Below are positions 50,525-58,448 of a DNA stretch of 64,000 nucleotides, piece by piece. The notes under the pieces were generated by a model. It worked only from the letters and a program-made list of their open reading frames with translations. It was not told the origin of the DNA and did not search any database. The number at the start of each line of letters is the position of its first letter. The first letter of the stretch is position 1. Origin of the DNA: CAIYZT01 sp031385445 (GTDB lineage Bacteria; Pseudomonadota; Alphaproteobacteria; Rhodobacterales; Rhodobacteraceae). Made by a program: the position numbers and the translations under genes. The stretch spans positions 124,001 through 188,000 of the forward strand of contig JANNBM010000051.1 in NCBI GenBank assembly GCA_031385445.1. Reading direction: 5' to 3'.

Positions 50525-51633
50525 TTTGAAACCTCCACCCAAGCTTTTGTCTGATGCGAGCGCATCGCCGCCTCCACCACCTGCATCACCGACAGACCGT
50601 CACGGAACGTCGGCCAGACTGGTTGCCCCGTCTCGATCGCGCGCAGAAAATCCCGCGCCTCGATGATAATCTGATCCTGATAGCCGGTGCCGTGCCCCGG
50701 CCCCTGACAAAACGGCAAATAGTCCGGATGCAGCGGCCCGGTCAGGATCTTGCGGAACCCGCGCTCTTCCACCGGGCCCTCGGCCTTGAAAAGCCAGACC
50801 GCGTTCTGATCTTCCTGATCAAACCGGATTGCTCCGGTTGTGCCCGTGATTTCATAGGCATAGCCCATTTTCCGACCCTGCGCGACGCGGCTGAACATCA
50901 AATGCCCCATCGCCCCGCCGGCAAACCGGCACAAAAACTGCGCCTGATCGTCATTGGTCACCTGCACCGGCCCGGTTGGCCCCGGCCGCGTCTGGTGCAC
51001 GGTATCGATATCCGCGACGACCGAGGCAATCGGCCCGATCAGCGCCAGCGCCGCGTTGATCATATGGGGCGCAAGATCGCCCATCGTGCCATTCGCCGCG
51101 CCAAAACTGCGCCAGTTTGCGGGCTGGCTGCCGTCGGCGTCAAAATCTTCGGTATGCTCGCCGCGAAACCACACGACGCGGCCAATCGCGCCCTTGGCCA
51201 CCAACTGCCGGGCAAACTGGCTGGCAGGGGTGCGGATATAGTTGAAGCCGACCATATTCGCCGCGCCGCTGGCTTCTGCCGCCTCGGTCATCGCGATGGA
51301 ATCGGCCAAGGACGCGCCCAGCGGCTTTTCGCACAAAACCGGCTTGCCCAGCGCAAAAGCCGCCAACGCAATCTCGCGGTGCGTTTCCTGCGGCGAGGCG
51401 ATCACCACAGCCTCAACCTTGGGGTCCGCCACCAGCGCCCGCCAATCCGTCGTCGCCCGCACAAACCCATACGCGCCGCGATAGCGCGCCGCGCTGGCCT
51501 CGCTTGTGGCGCAGACCATTTCCAAACGGGGGCGCAGTGCGGTGCCAAACACCGCCCCCACCGCCAACATGGCCACGGCATGGGCCTTGCCCATATAGCC
51601 GCCACCCACAATTCCGATGCCAATATCGCGCAT
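50521..51633 (-). CDS. Gfo/Idh/MocA oxidoreductase, copy 1
   Basis: This 370-residue dehydrogenase has IGIGIVGGGYMGKAHAVA as its Rossmann start, CEKPLG near residue 97 (the EKP lysine) and GDLAPHMINAAL in the catalytic domain. It is the first gene of the minus-strand operon, starting 24 bases from the palindromic operator. It may act on the same substrate as copy 2 in the opposite redox direction, or on a different epimer. Confidence 0.9.
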   Translation of the reverse strand: MRDIGIGIVGGGYMGKAHAVAMLAVGAVFGTALRPRLEMVCATSEASAARYRGAYGFVRATTDWRALVADPKVEAVVIASPQETHREIALAAFALGKPVLCEKPLGASLADSIAMTEAAEASGAANMVGFNYIRTPASQFARQLVAKGAIGRVVWFRGEHTEDFDADGSQPANWRSFGAANGTMGDLAPHMINAALALIGPIASVVADIDTVHQTRPGPTGPVQVTNDDQAQFLCRFAGGAMGHLMFSRVAQGRKMGYAYEITGTTGAIRFDQEDQNAVWLFKAEGPVEERGFRKILTGPLHPDYLPFCQGPGHGTGYQDQIIIEARDFLRAIETGQPVWPTFRDGLSVMQVVEAAMRSHQTKAWVEVSK

Positions 51634-51656
51634 CCGCCGCCCTTCTTCGAAAATGA

Positions 51657-51672
51657 TTGCAACCGGTTGCAA
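51657..51672. promoter_or_regulatory. Perfect 16-bp palindrome, LacI/GalR-type operator
   Basis: TTGCAACCGGTTGCAA is fully symmetric with the central CG typical of LacI-family sites. It lies in the 88-base space between the divergent dehydrogenase (start 51633) and kinase (start 51722) genes. A LacI-type regulator is encoded at 47482 in the same island. A TTGCAA half overlaps a possible -35 of the kinase operon. Confidence 0.8.
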
Positions 51673-51721
51673 AATGAGTAACCTGTGTGCATTTCCCGGT
51701 CAATGGGGAAGGAGGGTCTGA

Positions 51722-52702
51722 ATGCAAAGACTTTGGCAAAAGCTGTCCGCGCGCCGTTTTGTGGCGCTTGGCCGTGTCGGGATGGATCTGTACGCCGATC
51801 CCATCGGCACCCGCATTCAAGATGCGCAGACCTTTCGCACCGCCATCGGCGGCTCGGCGGGCAACATCGCCGTCGCGCTGGCGCGGCAGGGCGTTGAAGC
51901 CGCGCTGTTGACCCGCGTTTCCGCCGATGCGGTGGGCGGGTATTGCCGGGCCGAACTGGCACGCTACGGCGTCGATTGCCGCTTGATCAGCGATGATCCG
52001 GGCGAAACGCGGACCTCTCTTGCCGTGACCGAAACCACACCAACAGATACGCAAGTCGTGCTGTACCGCAACGGCGCCGCCGATTTCGCCCTGACCGAGG
52101 CTGACGTGGCCCGTGCCGATTTTCGCCAAACCGGGGCGCTGATTGTCACGGGCACGGCCCTTGCCCGCGATCCTTCCCGCCGCGCGGCATGGGCGGCCCT
52201 GCGCGCTGCACAATCCGCCGGGGCGCTTGTCGCGCTTGACATCGACCACCGCGCCTATTCCTGGGCATCGGCCGATGAGGCCCGCAGCGTCTGCGCCGAC
52301 TTTGCCCGCGTCTGCGATATCGTGGTTGGCAACGATGAAGAGTTCGGCCTTCTGGCTGGCGGATATGACCGGGGCGCGACCTTTGCCCACAGCCTGACCA
52401 ACCGCGCCTTCTTTGCCGTTTACAAACGCGGCGCCAAGGGCTCGCTGACCTTCACCCCCGATTTCAACTTTGCCAGCGGCATCTTTCCCGTGACGGCGTT
52501 GAAACCCATGGGCGCGGGCGATGGGTTCATGGGCGGGCTTATGGCGGGACTGGCGCAGGGTCAACCGCTGGATGCGGCGGTCCGGCGCGGCGCCGCCACC
52601 GCCGCGATGATTGTTGCCGGTTTTGGCTGCGCGCCTGCATCGCCCACCTCCGCCGCGCTTGACGCCTTTATGTCCAACCACAGGGAAACCCTATGCATAT
52701 AG
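51722..52702 (+). CDS. iolC: PfkB-family carbohydrate kinase (IolC-like)
   Basis: This 326-residue ribokinase-fold protein has the early GGSAGNIAVALARQG motif (residues about 43-57) and the catalytic GAGDGFMGGLMAG near residue 266. IolC phosphorylates 5-dehydro-2-deoxy-D-gluconate before aldolase cleavage. The neighbouring IolB and aldolase genes favour that role, but other 2-keto sugar acids are possible. The start has a strong GGAAGGAGGG site. It overlaps iolB by 10 bases. Confidence 0.87.
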   Translation: MQRLWQKLSARRFVALGRVGMDLYADPIGTRIQDAQTFRTAIGGSAGNIAVALARQGVEAALLTRVSADAVGGYCRAELARYGVDCRLISDDPGETRTSLAVTETTPTDTQVVLYRNGAADFALTEADVARADFRQTGALIVTGTALARDPSRRAAWAALRAAQSAGALVALDIDHRAYSWASADEARSVCADFARVCDIVVGNDEEFGLLAGGYDRGATFAHSLTNRAFFAVYKRGAKGSLTFTPDFNFASGIFPVTALKPMGAGDGFMGGLMAGLAQGQPLDAAVRRGAATAAMIVAGFGCAPASPTSAALDAFMSNHRETLCI

Positions 52703-53532
52703 CGCCTTTTGACAATCAAAACAGGGCCATAGTGGGCGTGCAAGACCCCATTGTGCCCCTGTGCTATTTCAACATCGTCAAACTCAGCGCCGGGCAAAGC
52801 TTTACCTCTGTCGTGCCGGGCTATGAAACCTGTATCGTGCCCGCCACCGGCACCATCGACATTGCGGTGATGGGCCTGGTCTTTGAAAACCTTGGCCAGC
52901 GCCGTGCAAATGTCTGGGACGGCCCGCCTGAGGGCGCCTATATCCCCACCGGCGCCGCCGCCCTGATCACCGCGCGGACTGATTGCGAGGTTTTCGTCGC
53001 CGGGGCAGCGTTTGATCAGGTTCTGACCGCCTTTGCCATCCGCGCCGTCGACATCGACCCCATCCAATACGGCAGTGACGAGACGAAAACCCACCGCAAG
53101 ATCAAACACATCCTTGGCACCAAATACCATGACCGCGTGGGCCGCCTTCTGGTGTCCGAGCTTTTTACGGTCGGTGCGGGCGGCTGGTCCGGCTTTCCCA
53201 GTCACAAGCATGATACCGACCGCCTGCCGCTGGAAACCCATCATGACGAGGTCTACAACTTTCGCTTCAATCCGCCGCATGGGTCGGGCGTGCAAATGCT
53301 GCAACGGATCGACGGTCAGCCGGGCGACGCCTATCACATCGTTGACGGATCGACGATCTGCCTCGACAAGGGCTTTCACCCCGTTGCCGTTCTTCCCGGA
53401 TACGAAATGTATTATTTCACCATCCTTGCCGGAAAATCGCAGCGCTCGCTGGTGCAGTTTTTCCAGCCCTCCCACGCGGATCAGATCGAAACGATTCCCG
53501 GGATCAAGGATATGATCGCCAAGTTCAAATGA
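52693..53532 (+). CDS. iolB: 5-deoxy-glucuronate isomerase
   Basis: This 279-residue bicupin enzyme of inositol catabolism isomerises 5-deoxy-glucuronate to 5-dehydro-2-deoxy-gluconate. The family block GTKYHDRVGRLLVSELFTVG is followed by WSGFPSHKHD and LETHHDEVYNFRF, whose histidines bind metal. It overlaps the kinase by 10 bases and the aldolase by four. Its usual supplier IolD is not in this window. Confidence 0.93.
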   Translation: MHIAPFDNQNRAIVGVQDPIVPLCYFNIVKLSAGQSFTSVVPGYETCIVPATGTIDIAVMGLVFENLGQRRANVWDGPPEGAYIPTGAAALITARTDCEVFVAGAAFDQVLTAFAIRAVDIDPIQYGSDETKTHRKIKHILGTKYHDRVGRLLVSELFTVGAGGWSGFPSHKHDTDRLPLETHHDEVYNFRFNPPHGSGVQMLQRIDGQPGDAYHIVDGSTICLDKGFHPVAVLPGYEMYYFTILAGKSQRSLVQFFQPSHADQIETIPGIKDMIAKFK

Positions 53533-54344
53533 GCCTTGCAACCCTCGCAGACGTGCTGGACCCCGCCTCTGGCCGCGCTGTGGCGGGGCTGGTCGTGCTG
53601 GGCTGGGAAGAGGCGCGCGCCTTTGTCGACGCCGCAGAGGCCGCGCAGCGCCCGGTGATCCTGCAATGCGGCCCCGGCTGCCGCGCTTATACGCCGCTGC
53701 CCGTGATGGCCGCGATGTTCCGCACCCTCGCGCAGCGCAGCACCGTCCCGATCGTTGCGCATCTTGATCACGGCGAGTCTTTCGATATCTGCGCAGAAGC
53801 GATCGATCTGGGGTTTTCCTCGGTGATGTATGACGGCTCTGCGCTGACGCTGGCGCAGAATATCGCGCAAACTGAACGGGTGGTCACATTGGCCCGCAGC
53901 GCCGGTGTCTCGGTCGAGGCGGAACTGGGCATGGTCGGCTATGCTTCGGGCAAAGCCTCCACCCCGACCGACCCGGCCGAGGCTGCGGCGCTGGCCGCCA
54001 CAGGCATCGACGCGCTGGCGATTTCCATCGGCAATGTCCATCTGATGCAGACCCATGACGCGGTGATCGACTGGCCCGCCCTGCGCCGGGTCGAGGCGGC
54101 AGTGCCCGGCCTGCCGCTGGTTCTGCACGGCGGATCGGGGATTGCGGCGGCGGACCGCCTGCGCCTCGCCCAGACCAGCGCTGTGTGCAAATTCAACATC
54201 GGCACCGAGCTGCGCCAGACCTTCGGACAGGCCCTGCGCACCGCCGTCACCCGCGACGCCGCCCGCTTTGACCGTATCGCGATCCTGTCCGAAACCATCG
54301 CCCCTCTGCGGGGCGCGGCGTTGGATCTGATCCGAAGTTTCTGA
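53529..54344 (+). CDS. Class II aldolase (IolJ / fructose- or tagatose-bisphosphate type)
   Basis: This 271-residue zinc aldolase has VPIVAHLDHGESFD (zinc His, catalytic Asp), FSSVMYDGSAL, VEAELGMVGY and PLVLHGGSGI near residue 203, followed by KFNIGTELR. With IolC-like kinase and IolB upstream it would cleave 6-phospho-5-dehydro-2-deoxy-gluconate into DHAP and malonate semialdehyde. Sequence alone does not exclude fructose or tagatose bisphosphate. It is the last gene of the plus-strand sugar operon. Confidence 0.88.
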   Translation: MSLATLADVLDPASGRAVAGLVVLGWEEARAFVDAAEAAQRPVILQCGPGCRAYTPLPVMAAMFRTLAQRSTVPIVAHLDHGESFDICAEAIDLGFSSVMYDGSALTLAQNIAQTERVVTLARSAGVSVEAELGMVGYASGKASTPTDPAEAAALAATGIDALAISIGNVHLMQTHDAVIDWPALRRVEAAVPGLPLVLHGGSGIAAADRLRLAQTSAVCKFNIGTELRQTFGQALRTAVTRDAARFDRIAILSETIAPLRGAALDLIRSF

Positions 54345-54386
54345 TTTCCCCCTTTTCCGTTGCCCCATGGGCGGCTAACAAAGGGC

Positions 54387-55466
54387 ATGTCCGCCGACCT
54401 TGAAACCATCTATGCCGATCTTGTTGCTGCTGGTTCCCTGCGCGCGGACCCCGCGCAACGCGCGGTTCTGGCGCATCTGCAAAGTCTGAAAACCTGGCTG
54501 GAGGGGCAGGCAGCGCGCAAGCCGGGGCTGCTTGCGGGACTTTTTTCCAAACCTGTTCCCCCGCACAAAGGCATCTATCTGTATGGCGGGGTCGGGCGCG
54601 GCAAATCCATGCTGATGGACCTGTTTTGCGACAGGCTGGACATCCCGCAGAAACGCCGCGTCCACTTTCACGCCTTTATGCAGCAGGTTCACCACGCCCT
54701 GCACGAGGCCCGCAAAACCGGCGTCGACGACGCGCTTGCGCCGGTGGCCGATGCGCTGTCCGCGGATCTGCGCCTGCTGGCGCTGGACGAGATGCAGATC
54801 ACCGATATCACCGATGCCATGATTGTGGGGCGGCTTTTCGAAAAGCTGATGGCGGCGGGGGTGGTGATCATCACAACCTCGAACCGCGCGCCGCAGGATC
54901 TGTACCTGAACGGTCTGAACCGCGCCTTGTTCCTGCCGTTCATCGACCTTCTGGGCGAAAAGCTGGACGTTCTGCATCTGCAATCCCCGACAGATTATCG
55001 CCAGCACCGATTGCAGGGCGCGCAGCGGTATTTTCATCCCGCAGGCAAGGCAAAATCGCAGATAGACGCGATCTGGCGCGATCTGACGGGCGGCGGCTTG
55101 GCGCAGTCCCTGCGTCTTGCGGTCAATGGCCGGATGATCGAATTGCCCACCTTTTTCAGCGGCATCGCCCGCGCATCGTTCTGGGATCTTTGCGCCAAAC
55201 CCTTTGGAGCTGCGGATTTTCTGGCGATTGCAGCGGCGGTCAAGGTGTTGATTGTGGAAGACATCCCGCAGCTTTCCTCTTCCAATTATAACGAGGCGAA
55301 GCGGTTTGTCATCCTGATTGACGCGCTTTACGAAGCAAAGGTGCGGCTGATCGCTTCGGCGGCGGAGGAACCCGAACGGCTTTATATCGAAGGCTCGGGC
55401 AGCTTTGAATTTGAACGCACGGCCAGCCGGCTGCGCGAAATGCAGGCGGCGGATTGGGGGGCGTGA
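54387..55466 (+). CDS. zapE: Cell division protein ZapE (AFG1-like ATPase)
   Basis: This 359-residue P-loop ATPase has Walker A in LYGGVGRGKSMLMDLF near residue 65 and Walker B in LLALDEMQITD near 136. The FERTASRLREM C-terminus is typical. ZapE associates with the Z-ring and destabilises FtsZ polymers; the mitochondrial relatives assist protein quality control. ATG 54387 (MSADLETIYADL) fits the family; the in-frame TTG upstream was rejected. It converges with rppH. Confidence 0.93.
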   Translation: MSADLETIYADLVAAGSLRADPAQRAVLAHLQSLKTWLEGQAARKPGLLAGLFSKPVPPHKGIYLYGGVGRGKSMLMDLFCDRLDIPQKRRVHFHAFMQQVHHALHEARKTGVDDALAPVADALSADLRLLALDEMQITDITDAMIVGRLFEKLMAAGVVIITTSNRAPQDLYLNGLNRALFLPFIDLLGEKLDVLHLQSPTDYRQHRLQGAQRYFHPAGKAKSQIDAIWRDLTGGGLAQSLRLAVNGRMIELPTFFSGIARASFWDLCAKPFGAADFLAIAAAVKVLIVEDIPQLSSSNYNEAKRFVILIDALYEAKVRLIASAAEEPERLYIEGSGSFEFERTASRLREMQAADWGA

Positions 55467-55514
55467 CCGCTTTTGCAAGCGCGCCAGCCTGCATCCGCCA
55501 AAGCCCGGACCCTT

Positions 55515-55994
55515 TTACAGCGTCAGATGGGCGCGAAAGCTGCGTACGACCTCTTCGTAAACCGCGCGCTTGAAGGGCACGATCGACGCGACCATTTCCC
55601 CGGCCCCGATCCATTTCCAGCTGGAAAACTCGGGGTGGGTGCTCGCGATATTCACCTGATCATCGCGGCCGATGAAGCGGTACAAAAACCACTTCTGCCG
55701 CTGCCCCTTGAATTTGCCGCCCCAAACCTTGCCCAGCAGCTCTGGCGGCAGATCATAGGTCACCCAGCCATGGGTTTTGCCGATGAATTCCACCAGATCG
55801 GGCGTTACCCCGGTTTCCTCGCCAAGCTCTCGCAGGGCGGCTTGCCGGGGCGTTTCGCCGTCGTCGATCCCACCTTGCGGCATCTGCCACGCGGCGGACG
55901 GGCTGTCTTTGCGCTGGCCGGTAAAAATCCGGCCAGCGTCATTGATCAAAACGATGCCCACGCAGGGGCGATAGGGCAGATCGCCCACGGTCAA
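55515..55994 (-). CDS. rppH: RNA 5'-pyrophosphohydrolase
   Basis: This 159-residue Nudix hydrolase removes pyrophosphate from mRNA 5' ends and starts decay. The Nudix box runs GGIDDGETPRQAALRELGEE from about residue 41, preceded by YRPCVGIVLINDAG. It overlaps the upstream protease gene by four bases and is the last gene in the rsfS-rlmH-gpmI-envC-ctpA-rppH run. Confidence 0.95.
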   Translation of the reverse strand: MTVGDLPYRPCVGIVLINDAGRIFTGQRKDSPSAAWQMPQGGIDDGETPRQAALRELGEETGVTPDLVEFIGKTHGWVTYDLPPELLGKVWGGKFKGQRQKWFLYRFIGRDDQVNIASTHPEFSSWKWIGAGEMVASIVPFKRAVYEEVVRSFRAHLTL

Positions 55995-57325
55995 GGCTTG
56001 GGCGCCACAACCGACAAGCCGCGCAGGATATCCACGGCATAGGCCAGCTGATAATCCTCGTCGCGCAGCTTGGCCGATTCCTCGGTGCGGGCGCGCTCTT
56101 CTTCCAAAAGCACGCGCTCGTCGTCGGTCATCGAATCGTTGCTGATCGCACCGCGCAGATCGGCCTCCGAATACCTCTTTTCCGCCTCGGCTGCGGCGGT
56201 TTCAGTGCCGGTTTTCGCCGGGTCCACCAGCGGCTGGTTCACCACGATATCCGGCATCACACCCAGCGACTGAATAGAGCGCCCCGATGGCGTGTAATAG
56301 CGCGCCGTCGTCAGACGCATCGCGCCCTGTCCGCGAATCGGCAGCAGCGTCTGCACCGAGCCTTTGCCAAAGCTTTTCGTGCCCACCACAATCGCCCGGC
56401 GGTGATCCTGAAGCGCCCCGGTCACAATTTCCGAAGCCGAAGCCGAGCCGCCGTTGATCAGCACCACAACCGGTTTGCCCTGCGCCAGATCGCCCGGCTC
56501 TGCGTTGAACCGCTCGTCGTCCTGCGCATTGCGGCCGCGCGTTGAAACGATCTCGCCCTTTTCAAGAAACGCATCCGCCACCGCGATGCCCTGATTAAGC
56601 AGACCGCCGGGGTTATTGCGCAGATCGACAACAAAGCCGGACACCTTGTCGATGCCGCCAACCTCGTCGACCGCCTTTTTCAACTCGGTTTCCAACCCTG
56701 AATAGGTTTGCTCGGAAAAGGTGGTGATGCGCAGCACGACCGTGGTGCCGATCACCCGGCTTTTCACCGCCGTCAGTTTGATCGTATCGCGGATGATCGA
56801 CACATCGAACGGATCGGCGACACCTGCGCGCACCACGGTGATGATGATCTCGCTGCCGATCGGCCCGCGCATCAGCGCGACCGCGTCATCCAGCAGCAGG
56901 CCCATCATGCTTTCGCCGTTCACTTGTGTGATGAAATCGCCCGCCATGATCCCCGCCTCTGCTGCCGGGGTTCCGTCCATCGGCGAGATCACCTTGATCA
57001 CGCCTTCTTCCTGAGTGACCTCGATGCCAAGCCCGCCAAACTCGCCCTTGGTCTGCACTTGCATGTCGCTAAAGGCTTCGTCCGACATATAGCTGGAATG
57101 CGGGTCAAGCGAGGTGAGCATGCCATTGATCGCCGCTTCGATCAGCTTTTGGCTGTCCACGTCTTCGACATATTGCGCGCGGATGCGTTCAAAAACATCG
57201 CCGAACAGATCAAGCTGTTCGTAAACCGTGGTCGGCTCTTCGGCGAGCATCGGCCCCGCGACCTGCGTGGTCAAAACCGCACCTGCAAGGGTCCCGCACA
57301 CAGCGGCAATTGCGAATTTCTTCAT
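55991..57325 (-). CDS. ctpA: Carboxy-terminal processing protease (S41, CtpA)
   Basis: This 444-residue periplasmic serine protease has an N-terminal signal/anchor (MKKFAIAAVCGTLAGAVLTT), a PDZ domain (about residues 85-170, EFGGLGIEVTQEEGVIKV) and the Ser-Lys site in NGGSASASEIVTGAL and VGTKSFGKGSVQT. In bacteria such proteases trim lipoproteins or degrade cell-wall hydrolases. The adjacent EnvC-like gene (7-base gap) fits a cell-wall link. Confidence 0.95.
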   Translation of the reverse strand: MKKFAIAAVCGTLAGAVLTTQVAGPMLAEEPTTVYEQLDLFGDVFERIRAQYVEDVDSQKLIEAAINGMLTSLDPHSSYMSDEAFSDMQVQTKGEFGGLGIEVTQEEGVIKVISPMDGTPAAEAGIMAGDFITQVNGESMMGLLLDDAVALMRGPIGSEIIITVVRAGVADPFDVSIIRDTIKLTAVKSRVIGTTVVLRITTFSEQTYSGLETELKKAVDEVGGIDKVSGFVVDLRNNPGGLLNQGIAVADAFLEKGEIVSTRGRNAQDDERFNAEPGDLAQGKPVVVLINGGSASASEIVTGALQDHRRAIVVGTKSFGKGSVQTLLPIRGQGAMRLTTARYYTPSGRSIQSLGVMPDIVVNQPLVDPAKTGTETAAAEAEKRYSEADLRGAISNDSMTDDERVLLEEERARTEESAKLRDEDYQLAYAVDILRGLSVVAPKP

Positions 57326-57332
57326 AGCTGTC

Positions 57333-58448
57333 TCATTCTCCTGTCACCGCGAACCAGTCGCGCGGGTCTACCGGCTCGGTGCCCTGTCTAAGTTCCAAAT
57401 AAAGCGTTTCCGTCTGACTTGCACCAGAGGCATTTCCATCTGTGCCCAAATCACCGCTCTGCGCCGTTCCTTGTTCGCCGCCGCCCATCATCCCAAGCGG
57501 GGCCTCTTGCGCCACGATATCACCGACCTGCCCATAGAGCTGTTGTAAACCAGCAAGGATCAGAAGATAGCCGTCACCGGGTTCAAGGATCATCACATTT
57601 CCGTAGTCGAGCAAGGGGCCGACATAGCGGATCGTGCCGCCCCAAGGCGCAGTGACCAGCGCCAAGGGCCGGGTGGCAAGCGTCAGACCGGGGCGGATGA
57701 CGCCTTGGGCGTCCGTCTCGCCGGGGGTCAGGAGGGTGCGGCCAAAGACCGGCAGAGGCAGTTTGCCCCGCGCTTGCCCAAACCCGCCGGTCATGCTGTC
57801 GTCCAGGTTCAGCCCCTCGGCAAAGGCCTGCAACGTATCGGCGCTTTCCAAAAGGCCCTTCAGCACGTCGGGATCTTCGGTAAAGCGCCGGGGCAAGTCG
57901 GTGCGCTCTGAAATCGCCTGACTAAGCGCCGAGCGTGCCGCCGTCGCCTTTTGCAGACCGATTTGCAAGGTGCGCCCCGCCGCCACCTGCAAATCCCGCA
58001 GTTGCGTAAGCTCGGTCAGATCGGCGCTCACGGCATCGACTTCGGCGCGCAAGGCGGGGGTCACATCGGCCATCAGCATACCGGAATGGACAGTGCCAAG
58101 CGGGCCGTCCGGATGCAACAGCAGCAGCGGTCCGGCCTCCGGGTCCAGGGAGGACAGGGTGCCGATCAGCCGCGACAGCCGGTCGCGTTTGGCCTCGAAC
58201 CGCAGGGTCAGCTCTTTTTGCCGGATATCAGCCTGCCGAAGCGCGGCGCGCAGGGCCGAAAGACCGGCCTCATAGGCACGGATGGTTTTGGTCAGCGCCG
58301 CAACGCGGTCTTTGGAATCACTTGCCGCGTCCAGCGCCGCCACGGCCTCCGCAAGCGCCGCCGCCGCGCCCTGTGCCTCTTCGGTCACACCCGCGAGGGC
58401 AGGGGCTGCCCAGACAAGGGCCAGCGCAAAGGCGGCGGCTTTGATCAT
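57333..58448 (-). CDS. envC: EnvC-like murein hydrolase activator with degenerate LytM domain
   Basis: This 371-residue protein has a signal peptide (MIKAAAFALALVWAAPALAG), a long coiled coil (about residues 25-200) and a C-terminal M23/LytM-like domain. In the expected zinc motif the second-half sequence is ILEPGDGYLLILAGL, lacking the catalytic histidines. That matches activators such as EnvC, which turn on amidases rather than cut peptidoglycan themselves. It overlaps gpmI by four bases. Confidence 0.88.
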   Translation of the reverse strand: MIKAAAFALALVWAAPALAGVTEEAQGAAAALAEAVAALDAASDSKDRVAALTKTIRAYEAGLSALRAALRQADIRQKELTLRFEAKRDRLSRLIGTLSSLDPEAGPLLLLHPDGPLGTVHSGMLMADVTPALRAEVDAVSADLTELTQLRDLQVAAGRTLQIGLQKATAARSALSQAISERTDLPRRFTEDPDVLKGLLESADTLQAFAEGLNLDDSMTGGFGQARGKLPLPVFGRTLLTPGETDAQGVIRPGLTLATRPLALVTAPWGGTIRYVGPLLDYGNVMILEPGDGYLLILAGLQQLYGQVGDIVAQEAPLGMMGGGEQGTAQSGDLGTDGNASGASQTETLYLELRQGTEPVDPRDWFAVTGE

